64,000 nucleotides of DNA from Notospermus geniculatus (GCA_002633025.1 NMRB01000410.1:202430-266429); one strand, 5' to 3'; counted from the stretch's first letter, positions 45,343-57,519 are shown. A program made the numbers and translations. The notes: generated by a model not told the origin, from the sequence alone.

Positions 45343-48300
45343 CATGACCAAAAACAATATGGTTCCCGATCTGATTGATCGGGAACCATAAAAAAGAATT
45401 GAAATCTTGACCATCCCCGTCCTCGCGTCCACTATAACAAGCAAGGCGCGCCTACGGTAGACCTTAGGCCTACAGCAGGCAGACAGGCCTACTCCCCCCA
45501 CCACCACCACAGACAGGCCTAGGCCTACTCCCCCTCCACCACGACCACCACCACCTGACAATTCCTTTATTCTAAGCCTAAATCCTGCTAGGGCCTAATC
45601 CAACGAAACAACACCTTTTTCTAAGTTCGGAAAAAACTAGGCCTAGGCTATGCCTTTGGGCCTATGCGGCAATAGCCTCCTAACGTTAGCTATGTCTGAG
45701 ACTGAGTCACGACTCCATCCAGGAAACTTACCGGTACCCAGCAATATCATACCCAACACACAAAATTTTAGGAATATTCGCATTATTAGCACTGTCAAAC
45801 CTAAAGGCGTACGCCGTAATTTTCAAACAAACTCAGTATTCGCAATATTCAATCTGGATGCCCTCCGTCACACGCATCGTGCACTCTCCATTCCATGATT
45901 CCATTCAGAACGGCAGAACAAGAAAGAAAAAGGGCAGACCACATCACGTCCACAACGACGACCTCCATGTGACGCATTGGCACTGTTGTGACGCCCCAGT
46001 GCGTATGATTACGTCACGGTGACGTCACGTTGTCGAGTGGCAGTCTGTCCGTTCTAGATGCCAGGGGAGGCCCCTAGCGGTAGGTTTTTGTTATCAAACA
46101 TGCTGAATAGTTTGCTCAAGGGTAGTTGAGGCAAAAAAACTCGCAAGAAATTCGCCGCACACGAGAGGAAATTTAAATCCTCGAATGACATTTTGCTCAG
46201 CTAATTTCTCTCGTGTGCGGCAGGCTTTAGCGGGATGACCACGTCACATGTGCACAACGCTGCACACTGAAGGCATTTGCATTGCGACGCATGGTTTTAC
46301 ATGTATAGTATCATTCACCCTAACTTCAACATGGGCAAAGTGCCAGGCCTGTGCAACAGACACCATAAACTGAACACAATGATTAAACTGCAAACCACGG
46401 TATTTACCAGATGACTGAGCACAACCTTGAATTTAAGCGGTTTTTCCACGGTACAATATTATTGCACAATATGGGGCCCAAAATGGGTGTCATGTGCTTC
46501 TGGCATAATGGATGGGAGAAAGATTGGCCATAATATTGCCCATTTTGATCCTCATATTGTGCAATAATATTGCACGTTGATAGACGGCTTTAGGCGGCTG
46601 TGTCCGACATATGCACGCCGCCCTGATGATAGGCCTATGTTGGCTTGGCCACAACTTTCACGGCTGTGGTGGGACACCTTCGGAGAGTCCGTTTTCAAAT
46701 TTCCATGGATTTATCTCTTCAGTTTTGAGGACCGGTTTACGTGGGTAGACAGACACCCTCAGACGGACTCGTGTGTGAAAGCCAAATTCGTCGGATTTCG
46801 TGACGTCATCCATGCGACAGAAAGGTAGGGGAGAGTTTTTCACATCGTCTGCAGCTAGATTCAAACTCTCATGCGGCGTTGTAATTTCATGACATACACA
46901 GACCAAACCGACGTTGCGCCCTTTCTCTTTTTGCTTCATATAGACATCCTGCGAAAGTCGGCCACGACAGCTCAGGCGGGGTAAACATTAACCTCGGCCT
47001 AGTGTATTTGTACAGTTAGCTCTTGTACTTACCGTCTGTACAATGCACTGGGCCCAAGGTTTGTTTACCCCTTCTGGCCTGTCATGGCCGACTTCGCAGG
47101 ATGCAGCAGGCCAGGAAGCAGCAGCGGCATTTCCATTTTGTTTTCTTTGGGGGGGGGGGCGGTCAATCACCATAATCTCTCCTTTTGGGGGCGCCAGTCA
47201 GGGAAATATTGTTTTTTTGGTGGTTACAAATTTGAAGATTCTCGCAAAGGCTCTACATGTAGCCTACCTCTTTGGGCTGTAGAAGGGGACAGGGGCCAAA
47301 TTATTTGTTACATTTTTGACACCGTTCTGCATTCTGCTGTGAAGAGACGAATCTAGCCGCAGAGAATTTGTTCCTTTTGCAGCAATTCATGAGTTAGACT
47401 CTAATTTATGGACCACCGTGTATACCAGGCACGTGTCCAGGGGGTCCCGGGTTTTCCCCGGGTTTCAAACCCGGGACCTCCCTGGACACGCACAGCCATA
47501 GATTTTTCAAGGTTGAAATGCTGGGAAATGGCGTCTTTCGTGTGCAGATTTAAAATCAGCACACCGAAGACGCCAATTTTACAAAAGTTCCAACGCGTTG
47601 GAGCAGTGGGCGACGTCCAACTGCTCCGGCGAAGTCCTGGACACGCGCCTGTGTGTCGTTATTATGTAACTTCCTCGACAGTTTTGAAAAAAGGTCAGAA
47701 AACTACATGTACTTTACATGTAGTATAGACAATTTGCGAAATTAGCGGCCGCCATTTTTTTGACATTTAGCCGAATTTTCGAACTTTTTCAAATAGATTT
47801 CGAATATATTTTATTACCTGCTTGCTTGCTGAAATATCTTTATCTTTTTGGCTTACTGTATGACCTTTCGTTTTTTGAACGCCTCTGACAGTGAAAAATC
47901 CCATTGAAAAAAACGAGCAATGGCAAAATCTTCAAAAAAAAAGATGGCGGCCGCTAATTTCGCAAACTGTGGTTTACATGACCACGCTGTAGTGATGAAC
48001 TCAGGAAAACTCTTACCAGTCCTGTGGTCCGTCGATCTAATTCCGATGATTCCATTCGCACGTTTTACAAGTTCAGCCAGTCTCTTGGATACATGATGCA
48101 GAATTGAGCCATCTCTTGGCCGAGTTGCGCTCGATGTCACATGAATGTCGTGAGGCATGCGTGGTAACTTCAGAATATAAGCTTGCGTGCTGTAGTGATG
48201 TTGAGAAGCTGAAGTAATGGACAGAGGGGGAATTATGTGGTTTATGTTCAACATGTATTTAAATGCCGACGTCGCACGATGCTTATTTTATTGACAGTTT

Positions 48301-51300
48301 AAACCGACTTGACTCCGAATTAAAACCATAATTCGAATTAATAGTGTTCAGACGGAGCACCTTTTAATTTGGATTAACGAAACCAGTTCGTCGACCGCAG
48401 TGAATTCGATTCAACTAAACCGGTCTCGCCAATTCGCCTGCAATATGCTGTCTGAACGAATTCAGTTCAGGCGCATCGTTACTCCCGTTGTGGTTAGGTG
48501 GCAGTCGAAACCGATGTCCGGGATCCGGTGCCCGGAATTCGAAGGTAGATGATAAATGCAATCGCCTAGAGGTACAAAAGGGGTTTTCAAAGGATTTTTA
48601 GGGGTTAGGGTTGGGGTTAGGGTTTGGATTAGATCATTCCTCGAATGGTTTAGGGTCGGGGTGCAGAGGAGGCAAACATTTTTCTTGCCCATTTCTTACG
48701 AGCAATTCCTTGAAAAGCAACAAAAATGCCCCGTGTGCCGATGATATCAACAGCTCCTCCGATCGAACTGAAAACAGGACAAATCGATACGAGAGAATTT
48801 CGTTTACCTTTATCTTTAGTTTCCTTCGCCGCCGTCGTCGTCGTCGTACTGCTGCCCTCTTGTGGCTGAACAGTGGTATTTACTGACGACGCGCGCCTCG
48901 TTACCATTCCAGCATTTTGAGGCCATCTCGGTTTGGCGACGATGTGGCCAGCACCGTCCACCACGAACCGTTGGTGCGTATTCGCTGGCAAGTTGTTCGT
49001 TTGAGTTCCAAACACTCTGGCGGCGCCTCTATAGTTGATATTCGGTTCCACCCCTCCCATCCCTCTGTCATGGTACCCTACAACATGTCCATCGTGATTC
49101 CTGACCGCCAGAGCTCCAGACTGGCCTGTTCCAATCCATCCATCGTCCTGGACACGGTTTCCTGCGACGACTTCCTGAACTCGACTGCCAAGACCCGTAT
49201 CTTGGTTTGGACCAATCCATGACTGGCCGTTCCCTATCAGTCCTCCACTAACGGAGTTACTGTATGGAGATTCCTTGCCGTAAGAAATTCGGACCGGGTC
49301 AATTTTGCCTCGAGGAAGGACATTTTCATTGCCCAATTTACCTGGCAGTTTACCCCTCTCATNGCGGCACCTCTGAGAACCGCAAGGTGCCCGCCAAACT
49401 TTTTTCACGAGAATTGGCAGAAAAAATCGTGCGAAGCCCGCCCGGTCACCGGCAGGAGCCCGCACAGGACCCGTAGGGGACACTGGGGCCTTCTACGGGC
49501 TTTCTACGGCCTACCGGTCAGACGAAAACGCCGGGAGAATTGGGAGCAGCCAGCTAATCAATGCGGCGCACGTACGGCTGGTAAAAAATGTCCCGGTGCC
49601 CGTGGCAACCGTGAGGGAACCGGCCGGGCACCGTACTAAATTGGCCAAAATGTCTGTTTTTACTCGACGTACGGGCCCCGGAGTGGATATGTGACCTAGG
49701 CATTAGACGGTTCTAATGATAGAACCGCTTTATGAATACGACCACACATGTCTTAAGTCCCGTTTCGCCGTGTTATGCGGCGAGAAGTGCGATTTTCACA
49801 GGCATTGGGATAATAAACACGCCATTGTTGTTAAAGCATCGAAGGATTATCCAAAATCCTGTACCGCTCGCCGCAAACCACGGTGGAATCAGCTGTAGTG
49901 GAAGCAGGCCCTTTAAGGCGGTGGCCGCGGCGCCAAACAGCGCGAATTTCCGCTGGGTTTTGCTGTAGTGTTTCCACTACTCACGTACTGAGGCCGAGCG
50001 TATTCCGTATTACCAACTTACCACACGATGATATGTCCTTGATGTATTCTGCCACTTTCTCCACGTGATCCGCATCCCAAATGTTATAAATGTGATGAGA
50101 AGAGACGAGCTCCCTCAAGGTGATATTATTCGGTTTCCGGCCTCCTACCCCCGTCAGAATTACTACGAAATCGATTCCGTACTCTCGGATTTGATTGGCG
50201 AGAATCTTCAGAAGACTGGGGTGACCTTTCAAACCTGAGAAAAAATCAGACTACATGTAACTTTATTACCTGTAGCGGGTGGGTCGAGTTGCTAATGATT
50301 CTTTCGACGAACAACAGATGGCAGTCGGGTGCACCACTTGAGGGCGCATAGTTCCACCGCCGATCACCGACTGGAAAATCTTCTCTCTCGTTCAGTGTAT
50401 GGATAGAAAATTGTTAGATTGAAATGAATTTTGACATTTCGGGGTTTTGTTTTAGTTACACGTATCTAACTCTTCGATTGCTTCCAAGAAGCAGCAATGA
50501 GGAGGGCACCGTACTAGCACCAAACGGCGTCGCTGCGAGCGTTGTGACCGACATTTTTTTCTAACGTTTTTAGTTTATTCTGGCTTGAAAATAACCCGTT
50601 TATTTTGGTCGCCCGACAGTAAAACTTACATCATCTTGTAGTAGATGAAAATTTCTCTAATTTCATTGCTTTTTTTCTTAAAACGACGTAATGTTATATC
50701 GACAAAAGCACGTTTTTGTCATTTTATTCCTGCAGAAAAATGTATACAGGTCACTTTTCATGATGCAACGTCAACACCTAAAATGACGTCAATGACGTCG
50801 CTAACATGGCTAAGGTCACTTCGCTCGCAGCGCCGATCTGTCGGAATAAGCAAAAAATCGCCCTTCTCATTTCACCATGTCTTCCCAACGTCTCAGCGAG
50901 TTCTTCCAAGTTACCCATCACCTACCTCTAAAGTATCCGTCTGTCATAAAGAACGCTATCCTTGGTACACCGTACCTGCGCCCGTGACCTTGACCTCCGA
51001 GGGAAGAGGCACTCGACAGGAGGTACCGAATCAGGTTTTTAACTTTCCCCTTCCGACCGAATTGCATCGGTATGACATTTTGTAAATTTTGCAACCATTC
51101 GATGTATGTATTCGACTCGTCGAGTCGAACTTCTTGTATAACGTTACTGAATGTTATAGCCGACATTTTCACTTGATAGTTTCCATACTTGAGCCTTCTC
51201 GATACGTCGCTGATAAATTGCAATACCCTTTCGTGGTCCCCCCACTCGTAAGGTTGGCTGACGTCAATAATCCAGCTGACGTCTGCGCAGTATGAATATT

Positions 51301-54300
51301 TTACTGGAAAGCAACGTTAGGAAAAATATGTAACTTGAATGAAGAGTATCGAAAAAAATACCGTCCATTAATTCATGCCAGTCGAAAAGTTCAATGGAGT
51401 CTTTCTAGTCCCATTCTAGTTTGTAAATATGCCCTTTTTATTAATGTTCACAGTTTAGTTTAACTAACTCGTGTACCCTTTTTACGTTGTCATTTAATAC
51501 ACTGTATGTCTTCTTCATAAGGAGGAATAAACAGATATTATAAACAGATATATATCTTAGCACGCTCTAAGTGAACGTTTACGTTTAAGATTAGACAGTG
51601 ATAATCATATCTATATATTACACTATATACACGGTACAAACGTTTTCGGCAGCATCCTGCTAGCCCTCATCAGGTAAAATGAGAAATATTACAAATTGAA
51701 GAAAGACTGGAGCATTAACATAACAGCAATAATACAATTAGTAACTCTGTTGGGGGTGATTTAAAAGATCCCCAAGAAGAAGAAAGACCCTTGTTGAGCC
51801 AGCTGTTTGTTCAGGGCTGGCTTTTGTTCTTTAATCAATAACGCCTCCTTAATCCTCAGCACATAATCCGACTGGGCATTAGTCAACACGGAGAAGTTGT
51901 CAATGTTTGCGTTTACTTTGCAAGTGTGACAATCCTTCAGATGGTCCAGGATGGCAGATCTGTCCGAAAAGTGTTCAGACACCCTAGTNNNNNNNNNNNN
52001 NNNNNNNNNNNNNNNNNNNNNNNNNNNNNNNNNNNNNNNNNNNNNNNNNNNNNNNNNNNNNNNNNNNNNNNNNNNNNNNNNNNNNNNNNNNNNNNNNNNN
52101 NNNNNNNNNNNNNNNNNNNNNNNNNNNNNNNNNNNNNNNNNNNNNNNNNNNNNNNNNNNNNNNNNNNNNNNNNNNNNNNNNNNNNNNNNNNNNNNNNNNN
52201 NNNNNNNNNNNNNNNNNNNNNNNNNNNNNNNNNNNNNNNNNNNNNNNNNNNNNNNNNNNNNNNNNNNNNNNNNNNNNNNNNNNNNNNNNNNNNNNNNNNN
52301 NNNNNNNNNNNNNNNNNNNNNNNNNNNNNNNNNNNNNNNNNNNNNNNNNNNNNNNNNNNNNNNNNNNNNNNNNNNNNNNNNNNNNNNNNNNNNNNNNNNN
52401 NNNNNNNNNNNNNNNNNNNNNNNNNNNNNNNNNNNNNNNNNNNNNNNNNNNNNNNNNNNNNNNNNNNNNNNNNNNNNNNNNNNNNNNNNNNNNNNNNNNN
52501 NNNNNNNNNNNNNNNNNNNNNNNNNNNNNNNNNNNNNNNNNNNNNNNNNNNNNNNNNNNNNNNNNNNNNNNNNNNNNNNNNNNNNNNNNNNNNNNNNNNN
52601 NNNNNNNNNNNNNNNNNNNNNNNNNGATCATTCCGGGTTGGCAGATATTTTTCTCTGAAAAGTGCAACACCAGTCACTCTAAGAGCCAAAGTAGTTTATA
52701 AATTCCAAAGTTCCTGTGATAGGAACTTGTCTTACATTGGTAAGACCAAACGTCACTTGGCTACTAGGGTGTCTGAACACTTTTCGGACAGATCTGCCAT
52801 CCTGGACCATCTGAAGGATTGTCACACTTGCAAAGTAAACGCAAACATTGACAACTTCTCCGTGTTGACTAATGCCCAGTCGGATTATGTGCTGAGGATT
52901 AAGGAGGCGTTACTGATTAAAGAACAAAAGCCAGCCCTGAACAAACAGCTGGCTCAACAAGGGTCTTTCTTCTTCTTGGGGATCTTTTAAATCACCCCCA
53001 ACAGAGTTACTAATTGTATTATTGCTGTTATGTTTAATGCTCCAGTCTTTCTTCAATTTGTAATATTTCTCATTTTACCTGATGAGGGCTAGCAGGATGC
53101 TGCCGAAAACGTTTGTACCGTGTATATAGTGTAATATATAGATATGAATATCACATTTTGGATTTGCTCGTTTCTTTGGTTCTATAAATGTACCTCGCTA
53201 CCAAAACTCTAAGACAGTGATAAGTTATATGTTCACAACACACTTTTAGATCACTCTTAACTAAAGCGTTAGTCTTAACTTACCCGTAAGTATGCGTAGC
53301 ATACTTTGCACTAAGTAAGCACTACGTGAACCTACTGAATACACGTAGATTTTAAGACATCTTAGGGCCGTATTCACGGGTCGCACTTTAGCCTAAAGTA
53401 TAGCTTAAGTTCAACTTTCTCTGTGCTTGAAGCATTGAGAAAAGTGAGACTTTAATGAAAGTGCGATCCGTGAATACGGCCCTTAGGCCTTCACGTAATC
53501 TTAAGAGTCCTTCGTGAATAACACGCAAACGGTACGTGTTTGCTTAGAGTGAGTTTAAGTACACGTAACCACTAAGTATGCTTTGTGAATCGGGCCCCTG
53601 ATCCGATCATGTGCCCAGTAAGGCCTCGCCATCCCTATCTGTACCCATCCAAATTTGGGATGTCCTGACGGGTCGTCTTTGTCCACCATGATGGCCATCC
53701 TCTATGTAGGCCTACTTACGGTTTCGGCAGAATAGCCTTCGCGGAATTCTTTGTGGTACAGGATCTAAAAAAAAGGAATGGCGCATCTGGTAGAAAAGCA
53801 AAAATGACGCCTTTTGTAAAACAACCTGCAGCCCGATTGTCGTCAGGCATCGAGCGAATGCTTGCCCGCTTCTAACGATAAACACGGCCAGCAATTAGGC
53901 CTAGATCCACTCTACAGTAGAGAGTTACACCGGGTTATCGTACTTGGCGCACAAAGGCCATTTTTCTGTGTGATTCCCATTCAACCGTAGCGTGCACTTT
54001 GCTTGCAGACCTAGCCTAGCTAGGCCTACCGGTGGGCCTACCTTTAATCTTGACTTCAATGTTCTGAAACAAAAACTTCAACCAGGCGAATGCAGCAATG
54101 CACACCAAAATGCCGAGCAGAACAGCCAGCATGACCTTTTGTTGTGGTGACAAAATGTTCCGCCCGGAGTCTGTGATGCCGACAGCAGTGATGTTGGGCA
54201 TGCTTCTTGCATGTCTTGATCTTGGGGGTGAATCATCTTCGTTTTGTTTTCTTGACTGTACCGCCTGGTCATCTTTTAATAACCTCGACCTTGTGTAGCC

Positions 54301-54342
54301 ATTCTGGTGATGCTGCGCTTGCGCAGATAATGTGTTCTTCAT
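43001..54342 (-). CDS. Two-pass membrane protein with vWA and thrombospondin-1 domains
   Basis: Eight minus-strand exons: 54342-54042, 53764-53720, 51282-50926, 50234-50022, 49341-48808, 48208-48017, 44420-43926 and 43200-43001. Every intron is phase 1 and the total is 2337 nt (778 residues). Residues 1-69 are polar and basic, and 70-92 are a membrane segment without a preceding signal peptide. A von Willebrand A domain spans about 116-305 (IIDVSQPYEWGD, FFMTDGYF, FVVILTGVGG). A Gly/Asn/Thr-rich linker spans 305-483. The region 483-547 is unassigned. A TSP1 repeat with six Cys and WSEWTKCTVSCGGG lies at 560-608. A Lys/Arg/Asp-rich stretch leads to a second membrane segment (731-752) and a short basic tail. 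Likely an adhesion or matrix-binding protein at the cell surface, with both termini cytosolic. An exon hidden in the 51989-52625 gap is possible. No family name is known to me. Confidence 0.83.
43201..43925 (-). other. Last intron of the vWA/TSP1 gene
   Basis: Begins GTATGTTGTGG and ends CCCACTTACAG. No second gene or element was recognised in it. Confidence 0.6.
44553..45400. repeat. Dispersed repeat complex with CA microsatellite and hairpin tail
   Basis: Two tandem copies of a unit of about 130 bp (GACCTTGACCTTGACCTCTG, TCATCAAGGTCATTGCATAA) are followed by related half-copies, a (CA)n run at 45304-45337 and a terminal hairpin GGTTCCCGATC / GATCGGGAACC at 45361-45388. It looks like a SINE-like or other interspersed repeat, inside the 44.4-48.0 kb intron. 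Confidence 0.65.
46150..46225. repeat. Short inverted repeat
   Basis: GCCGCACACGAGAGGAAATT and AATTTCTCTCGTGTGCGGC face each other. Confidence 0.75.
46304..46436. mobile_element. One-sided relative of the 11398 element
   Basis: Shares TATAGTATCATTCACCCTAA, TGCAACAGACACCATA and GATGACTGAGCACA with 11398-11637, but lacks the opposite arm. Confidence 0.6.
46452..46575. mobile_element. AT-rich foldback element
   Basis: TACAATATTATTGCACAATA with its complement TATTGTGCAATAATATTGCA, and inner AAAATGGG / CCCATTTT. Confidence 0.8.
47425..47500. repeat. Palindrome with GTCCAGG ends
   Basis: CACGTGTCCAGGGGGTCCCG ... CGGGACCTCCCTGGACACG, with an inner CCCGGGTTT repeat. A further TCCTGGACACGCGCCTG occurs at 47635. 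Confidence 0.65.
48597..48632. repeat. Short interstitial TTAGGG-like run
   Basis: About five degenerate TTAGGG/TTGGGG units (TTAGGGGTTAGGGTTGGGG...), the usual animal telomere motif, inside an intron. Confidence 0.7.
51560..51988 (-). mobile_element. Penelope-like retroelement 3' part, minus copy
   Basis: 51982-51761 encodes the C-terminal part of a GIY-YIG endonuclease region (SEHFSDRSAILDHLKDC, IKEALLIKEQKPALNKQLA), stopping at 51761. The 3' tail continues to about 51560. It is an inverted copy of 52735-53160. Truncated by the assembly gap. Confidence 0.8.
51989..52625. other. Assembly gap, 637 n
   Basis: Undetermined bases lying between two inverted copies of the same retroelement end. 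Open frames drawn across it are meaningless. Confidence 0.99.
52626..53160 (+). mobile_element. Penelope-like retroelement 3' part, plus copy, with GIY-YIG domain
   Basis: The frame open from the gap to 52990 encodes YKFQSSCDRNLSYIGKTKRH, then LATRVSEHFSDRSAILDHLK and a C-terminal LLIKEQKPALNKQLAQQ. The YKF...YIGKT...R..EH pattern is the GIY-YIG nuclease characteristic of Penelope-like elements, which follows their reverse transcriptase. The reverse transcriptase is not visible and would lie in the gap. About 170 bp of 3' tail follow. Confidence 0.82.
53363..53485. mobile_element. Foldback element, AGGGCCGTATTCACGG ends
   Basis: AGGGCCGTATTCACGGGTCG and CGATCCGTGAATACGGCCCT, with inner ACTTTAG / TGAAAGTG pairing. 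It may be nested in a larger imperfect inverted repeat of 53230-53600 (CTAAGTA/TACTTAG words, ACACGTA). Confidence 0.7.
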
Positions 54343-55399
54343 GTTCGAACGCTTGCGAATGCGTGCTAACCATTCGAAAATGCCTCAACCATGTCAACCA
54401 CCTGGCGATGTGTACGATGACGGGTGGCCATGTTGCGAACATCCATCCATGACGACGTGCTCATTGCGCGCCGGCGACGACATGACGAATGTGACGTCGT
54501 GACGCGATGTGCCAAAATGCGCGCACCTGTTGATGACGTCACGCATAATTAATGAGAATAGTATTAAAGGGGACTATACGACTGGCCCCAAACCTCTCGA
54601 TAAAAATGTGCGACGCCATGTTTGTTTGATAGGCAAGGATCACCTTCCGAAGAGCTTCGAATTTGTCTGGTTTCAAACCCGATCACAATCTGCAAGATAA
54701 TAGAAATGCAGTTGCAATCTAGGCCTACTGAGCGACATGATTTGGAAAGTTCAATTCTTTCAAGTTAACTTAGTTTCTCATCTTTGATGACCCATGAAGC
54801 AGCATTTCGCAGGTTTTGGCTCTTCTTACCCTAATGGGTCTACTTGTCTGCAACATAGGTCCGCGCTTTCCATATGTTTTGAGTTCGGGACCCATTTTCC
54901 TTTTTGTGTGTTTAGCCTCAGGAAAATCAGGGATGAGACACTTAGGCGTAGAACATTATGGCAACGGAACTTTTCAGCATAGATCCCCGCTATTTTTCCA
55001 CTTCGTCAATTCCGATGATAGATAAGATGTGAATGGTCTTTGTTTTCATCCCCATCCTTTTTGATTCGTGCTGCGTTCGACATGTTTCCACGTGAATTGA
55101 CCTCGAAAAAGGAAGTGATCGTTGACATTAACGTTACAAGGTTAACGCTGGTTAACTTAATTGTGGACATGAAATAAATAGAGTTAACGTTTAGAAATGT
55201 TTGCGAAGCTGCATGGCTCCTATGTCATTTCTGGTATGTAAAACGCGAAAGTCGGGGGCCTCCTACATTATATGGCATTCTTCTGACGAACGGACATCTA
55301 AGGATCAAACCAGGACAACGTTTTAACTTAGTAAGGGCCTAGATTTGGACACAAAAGTTTATTTTTCAATTCCGATACTTTTTAGGGAAGCGATTCATG
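54343..55399. other. Intergenic region between divergent genes
   Basis: Probable promoters of the vWA/TSP1 gene (leftward) and of the LamG genes (rightward). From 54726 onward the sequence is the first unit of a tandem duplication whose second unit begins at 56452. Confidence 0.6.
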
Positions 55400-56451
55400 T
55401 CAGGTTTTCTTATAAATCGAGGCATTTTGTCTGATTGCTTTCTAAATTGAGCTATTTCATCAGCTTGCTTTCTAAATCGGCGTACTGATTCTAAATTGAG
55501 GCATCTCGTCAGACTGATTATAAATTGAGGCATATTTCGTCAGACTGCAAGTTCTAAATTGAGGCATTTTGTCAGACTGCTTTCTAAATTGAGGCATATT
55601 TCGTCAGACTACAAGTGTTCTAAATTGAGGCATTTCGTCAGACTGCTTTCTAAATTGAGGCATATTTCGTCAGACTGCAAGTGTTCTAAATTGAGGCGTT
55701 TTGTCAGACTGCTTTCTAAATTGAGGCATTTCGTCGGACTGCTAGTTCTAAATTGAGGCATTTGGTCAGACTGCTTTCTAAATTGAACATTTCATCAGGC
55801 TACCTTGTTTCTAAAATGAGGAATTTCATCCGATTTTTGATGGTGTTCTCAGTGTTCAGCAATGGTGATTCAGTAAAGGATGACTTGTATATGAACATAG
55901 GCAAATGGCCAATGAATGAGGCAAGTTGTGTCCTGGAACGCACCGACACGACGAATCCTTTCGAAGTCAGGGAAGACGAGTATACTGTTGGCGATATTTC
56001 GGGGTTCCATATTCATGGGAAAATGCATGTCGAACACGGCTATAAACTTTTCATGAAAGGTCCGACGGGGGAAGACGGCACAGCTTTGAAATTCTCTCAA
56101 ACACAACGTGTGACTGTTGATCTCCACGAAAAAAATAAGGAGCAGGACTTTTTGCGAGCTGTTTTTGGAGGTGACGAATTCACAATCGGGGTCTTTGTTT
56201 TTTTCAATGGAGGTTGTGTTCACTTGGACTTTTTCGATTCTAAGAAACGACCCTGTGCGCAGCTGGAGATTGATAGAGACGGGAGGTTAAGTTTCTTTCT
56301 GGATGACGGTGCTGTCATGATGAAGGCAGAATGTGTGATGAATCGTCACGCCTGGCATTTTATCGCTGTGACTTATGAACATATCGGCGGGTCATTTTTA
56401 AATATGTACGTCGATGACAAGTTGGTTGGACACAAAATATATCGCACCAAC
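54726..56451. repeat. Tandem duplication, unit 1 (1.7 kb)
   Basis: 54726 onward (ACTGAGCGACATGATTTGGA) recurs at 56452. Each unit contains non-coding flank, a minisatellite and the start of a LamG gene. Unit 2 continues into the complete gene. Confidence 0.9.
55430..55810. repeat. Minisatellite before LamG copy A, unit about 30 bp
   Basis: About twelve copies of CTAAATTGAGGCATTTCGTC + AGACTGCTTT with length variants. Read in the gene's frame it encodes repeated LRHFVRLLSK. The last degenerate unit overlaps the start codon of the following gene. Confidence 0.9.
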
Positions 56452-56457
56452 TACTGA
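55816..56457 (+). pseudogene. Truncated LamG-domain gene (copy A)
   Basis: 213 codons, the same as the first 207 or so codons of the gene at 57520 with scattered substitutions (for example Lys for Tyr after NIG, and FEVRE for VEDWD). At about 56440 it crosses the duplication junction and stops after KIYRTNY. It keeps the signal peptide and most of the LamG domain but has no PAN/apple region. It could still be expressed as a short secreted protein. Start chosen at 55816, matching copy B, because the frame before it is minisatellite. Confidence 0.65.
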
Positions 56458-57139
56458 GCGACATGATTTGGAAAGTTTTTCTTTCAAGTGAACTTAGTTT
56501 CTCATCTTTGATGACCCATGAAGCAGCATTTCGCAGGTTTTGGCTCTTCTTACCCTAATGGGTCTACTTGTCTGCAACATAGGTCCGCGCTTTCCATATG
56601 TTTTGAGTTCGGGACCCATTTTCCTTTTTGTGTGTTTAGCCTTAGGAAAATCAGGGATGATACACTTAAGGCGTAGAACATATTATAGCAACGGAACTTT
56701 TCAGCATTAAGATCCCCGGTATTTTCCACTTCGTCAATTCCGATGATAAAAAAGATGTGAATGGTCTTTGTTTTCATCCCCATCCTTTTTATTCGTGCTG
56801 CGTTCGACATGTTTCCACGTGAATTGGCCTCGAAAAAGGAAGTGATCGTCGACAATAACGTTACAAGGTTAACGTTGTTTAACTTAATCGTGGGCAAATA
56901 AATAGCGTTTAACGTTTAGAAATGTTTGCGAAGCTGCATGGCTCCAATGTCATTTCTGGTACCGGTATGTAAAACGCGAAAGACGGGGACTTCCTACATA
57001 TTATGGCACTCTTCTGACGAATGGACGTCTACGGATCTAAAAAGGACAACGTTTTAACTTAGTAAAGGCCCAGATTTGGACACAAGTTTGTTTTTCAATT
57101 CCGATACTTTTTAAGGAAGTACAATTAGGATTCATGTCG
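56458..57139. other. Non-coding flank of duplication unit 2
   Basis: Copy of 54731-55430 with small indels. No gene. Confidence 0.7.
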
Positions 57140-57510
57140 GGTTTCCTTATAAATTGAGGCATTTTGGCAGACTGTTTCCTAAATTGAGCTATTTCGTCAG
57201 ACTGCTTTCTAAATTGAGCTATTTCATCAGCTTGCTTTCAAAATTGAGGAATCTCGGCAGATTGATTCTAAATTGAGGCATCTCGTTTTTATATAGACTG
57301 ATTCTAAATTGAGGCATTTCGTCAGTAGACTGCTTTCTAAATTGAGGCATCTCGTTAGACCATTGAGGATTTCGTCAGACTGGCTAGTTCTAAATTGAGG
57401 CATTTTGTCAGACTGCTTTCTAAATTGAGGCATTTCGTCGGACTGCTAGTTCTAAACTGAGGCATTTGGTCAGACTGCTTTCTAAATTGAACATTTCATC
57501 AGGCTACCTT
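57140..57510. repeat. Minisatellite before LamG copy B, unit about 30 bp
   Basis: Counterpart of 55430-55810, with units TTCTAAATTGAGGCATTTCG + TCAGACTGC in a different number and order. Confidence 0.9.
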
Positions 57511-57519
57511 GTTTCTAAA

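Noticed and set aside
49342-49483. N-terminal part of the long minus-strand frame over the linker exon
   Set aside because: The frame contains an n and a second AG at about 49373 whose phase would give a stop after the preceding exon. The acceptor at 49341/49342 keeps phase.
51926-52990. Open frames spanning the n gap
   Set aside because: They consist mostly of undetermined codons; only the GIY-YIG part after 52626 is informative.
55559-55756. Frame encoding repeated RHFVRLLSKL
   Set aside because: It is the minisatellite before LamG copy A, not a separate gene, though its resemblance to the gene's start is reported as a finding.
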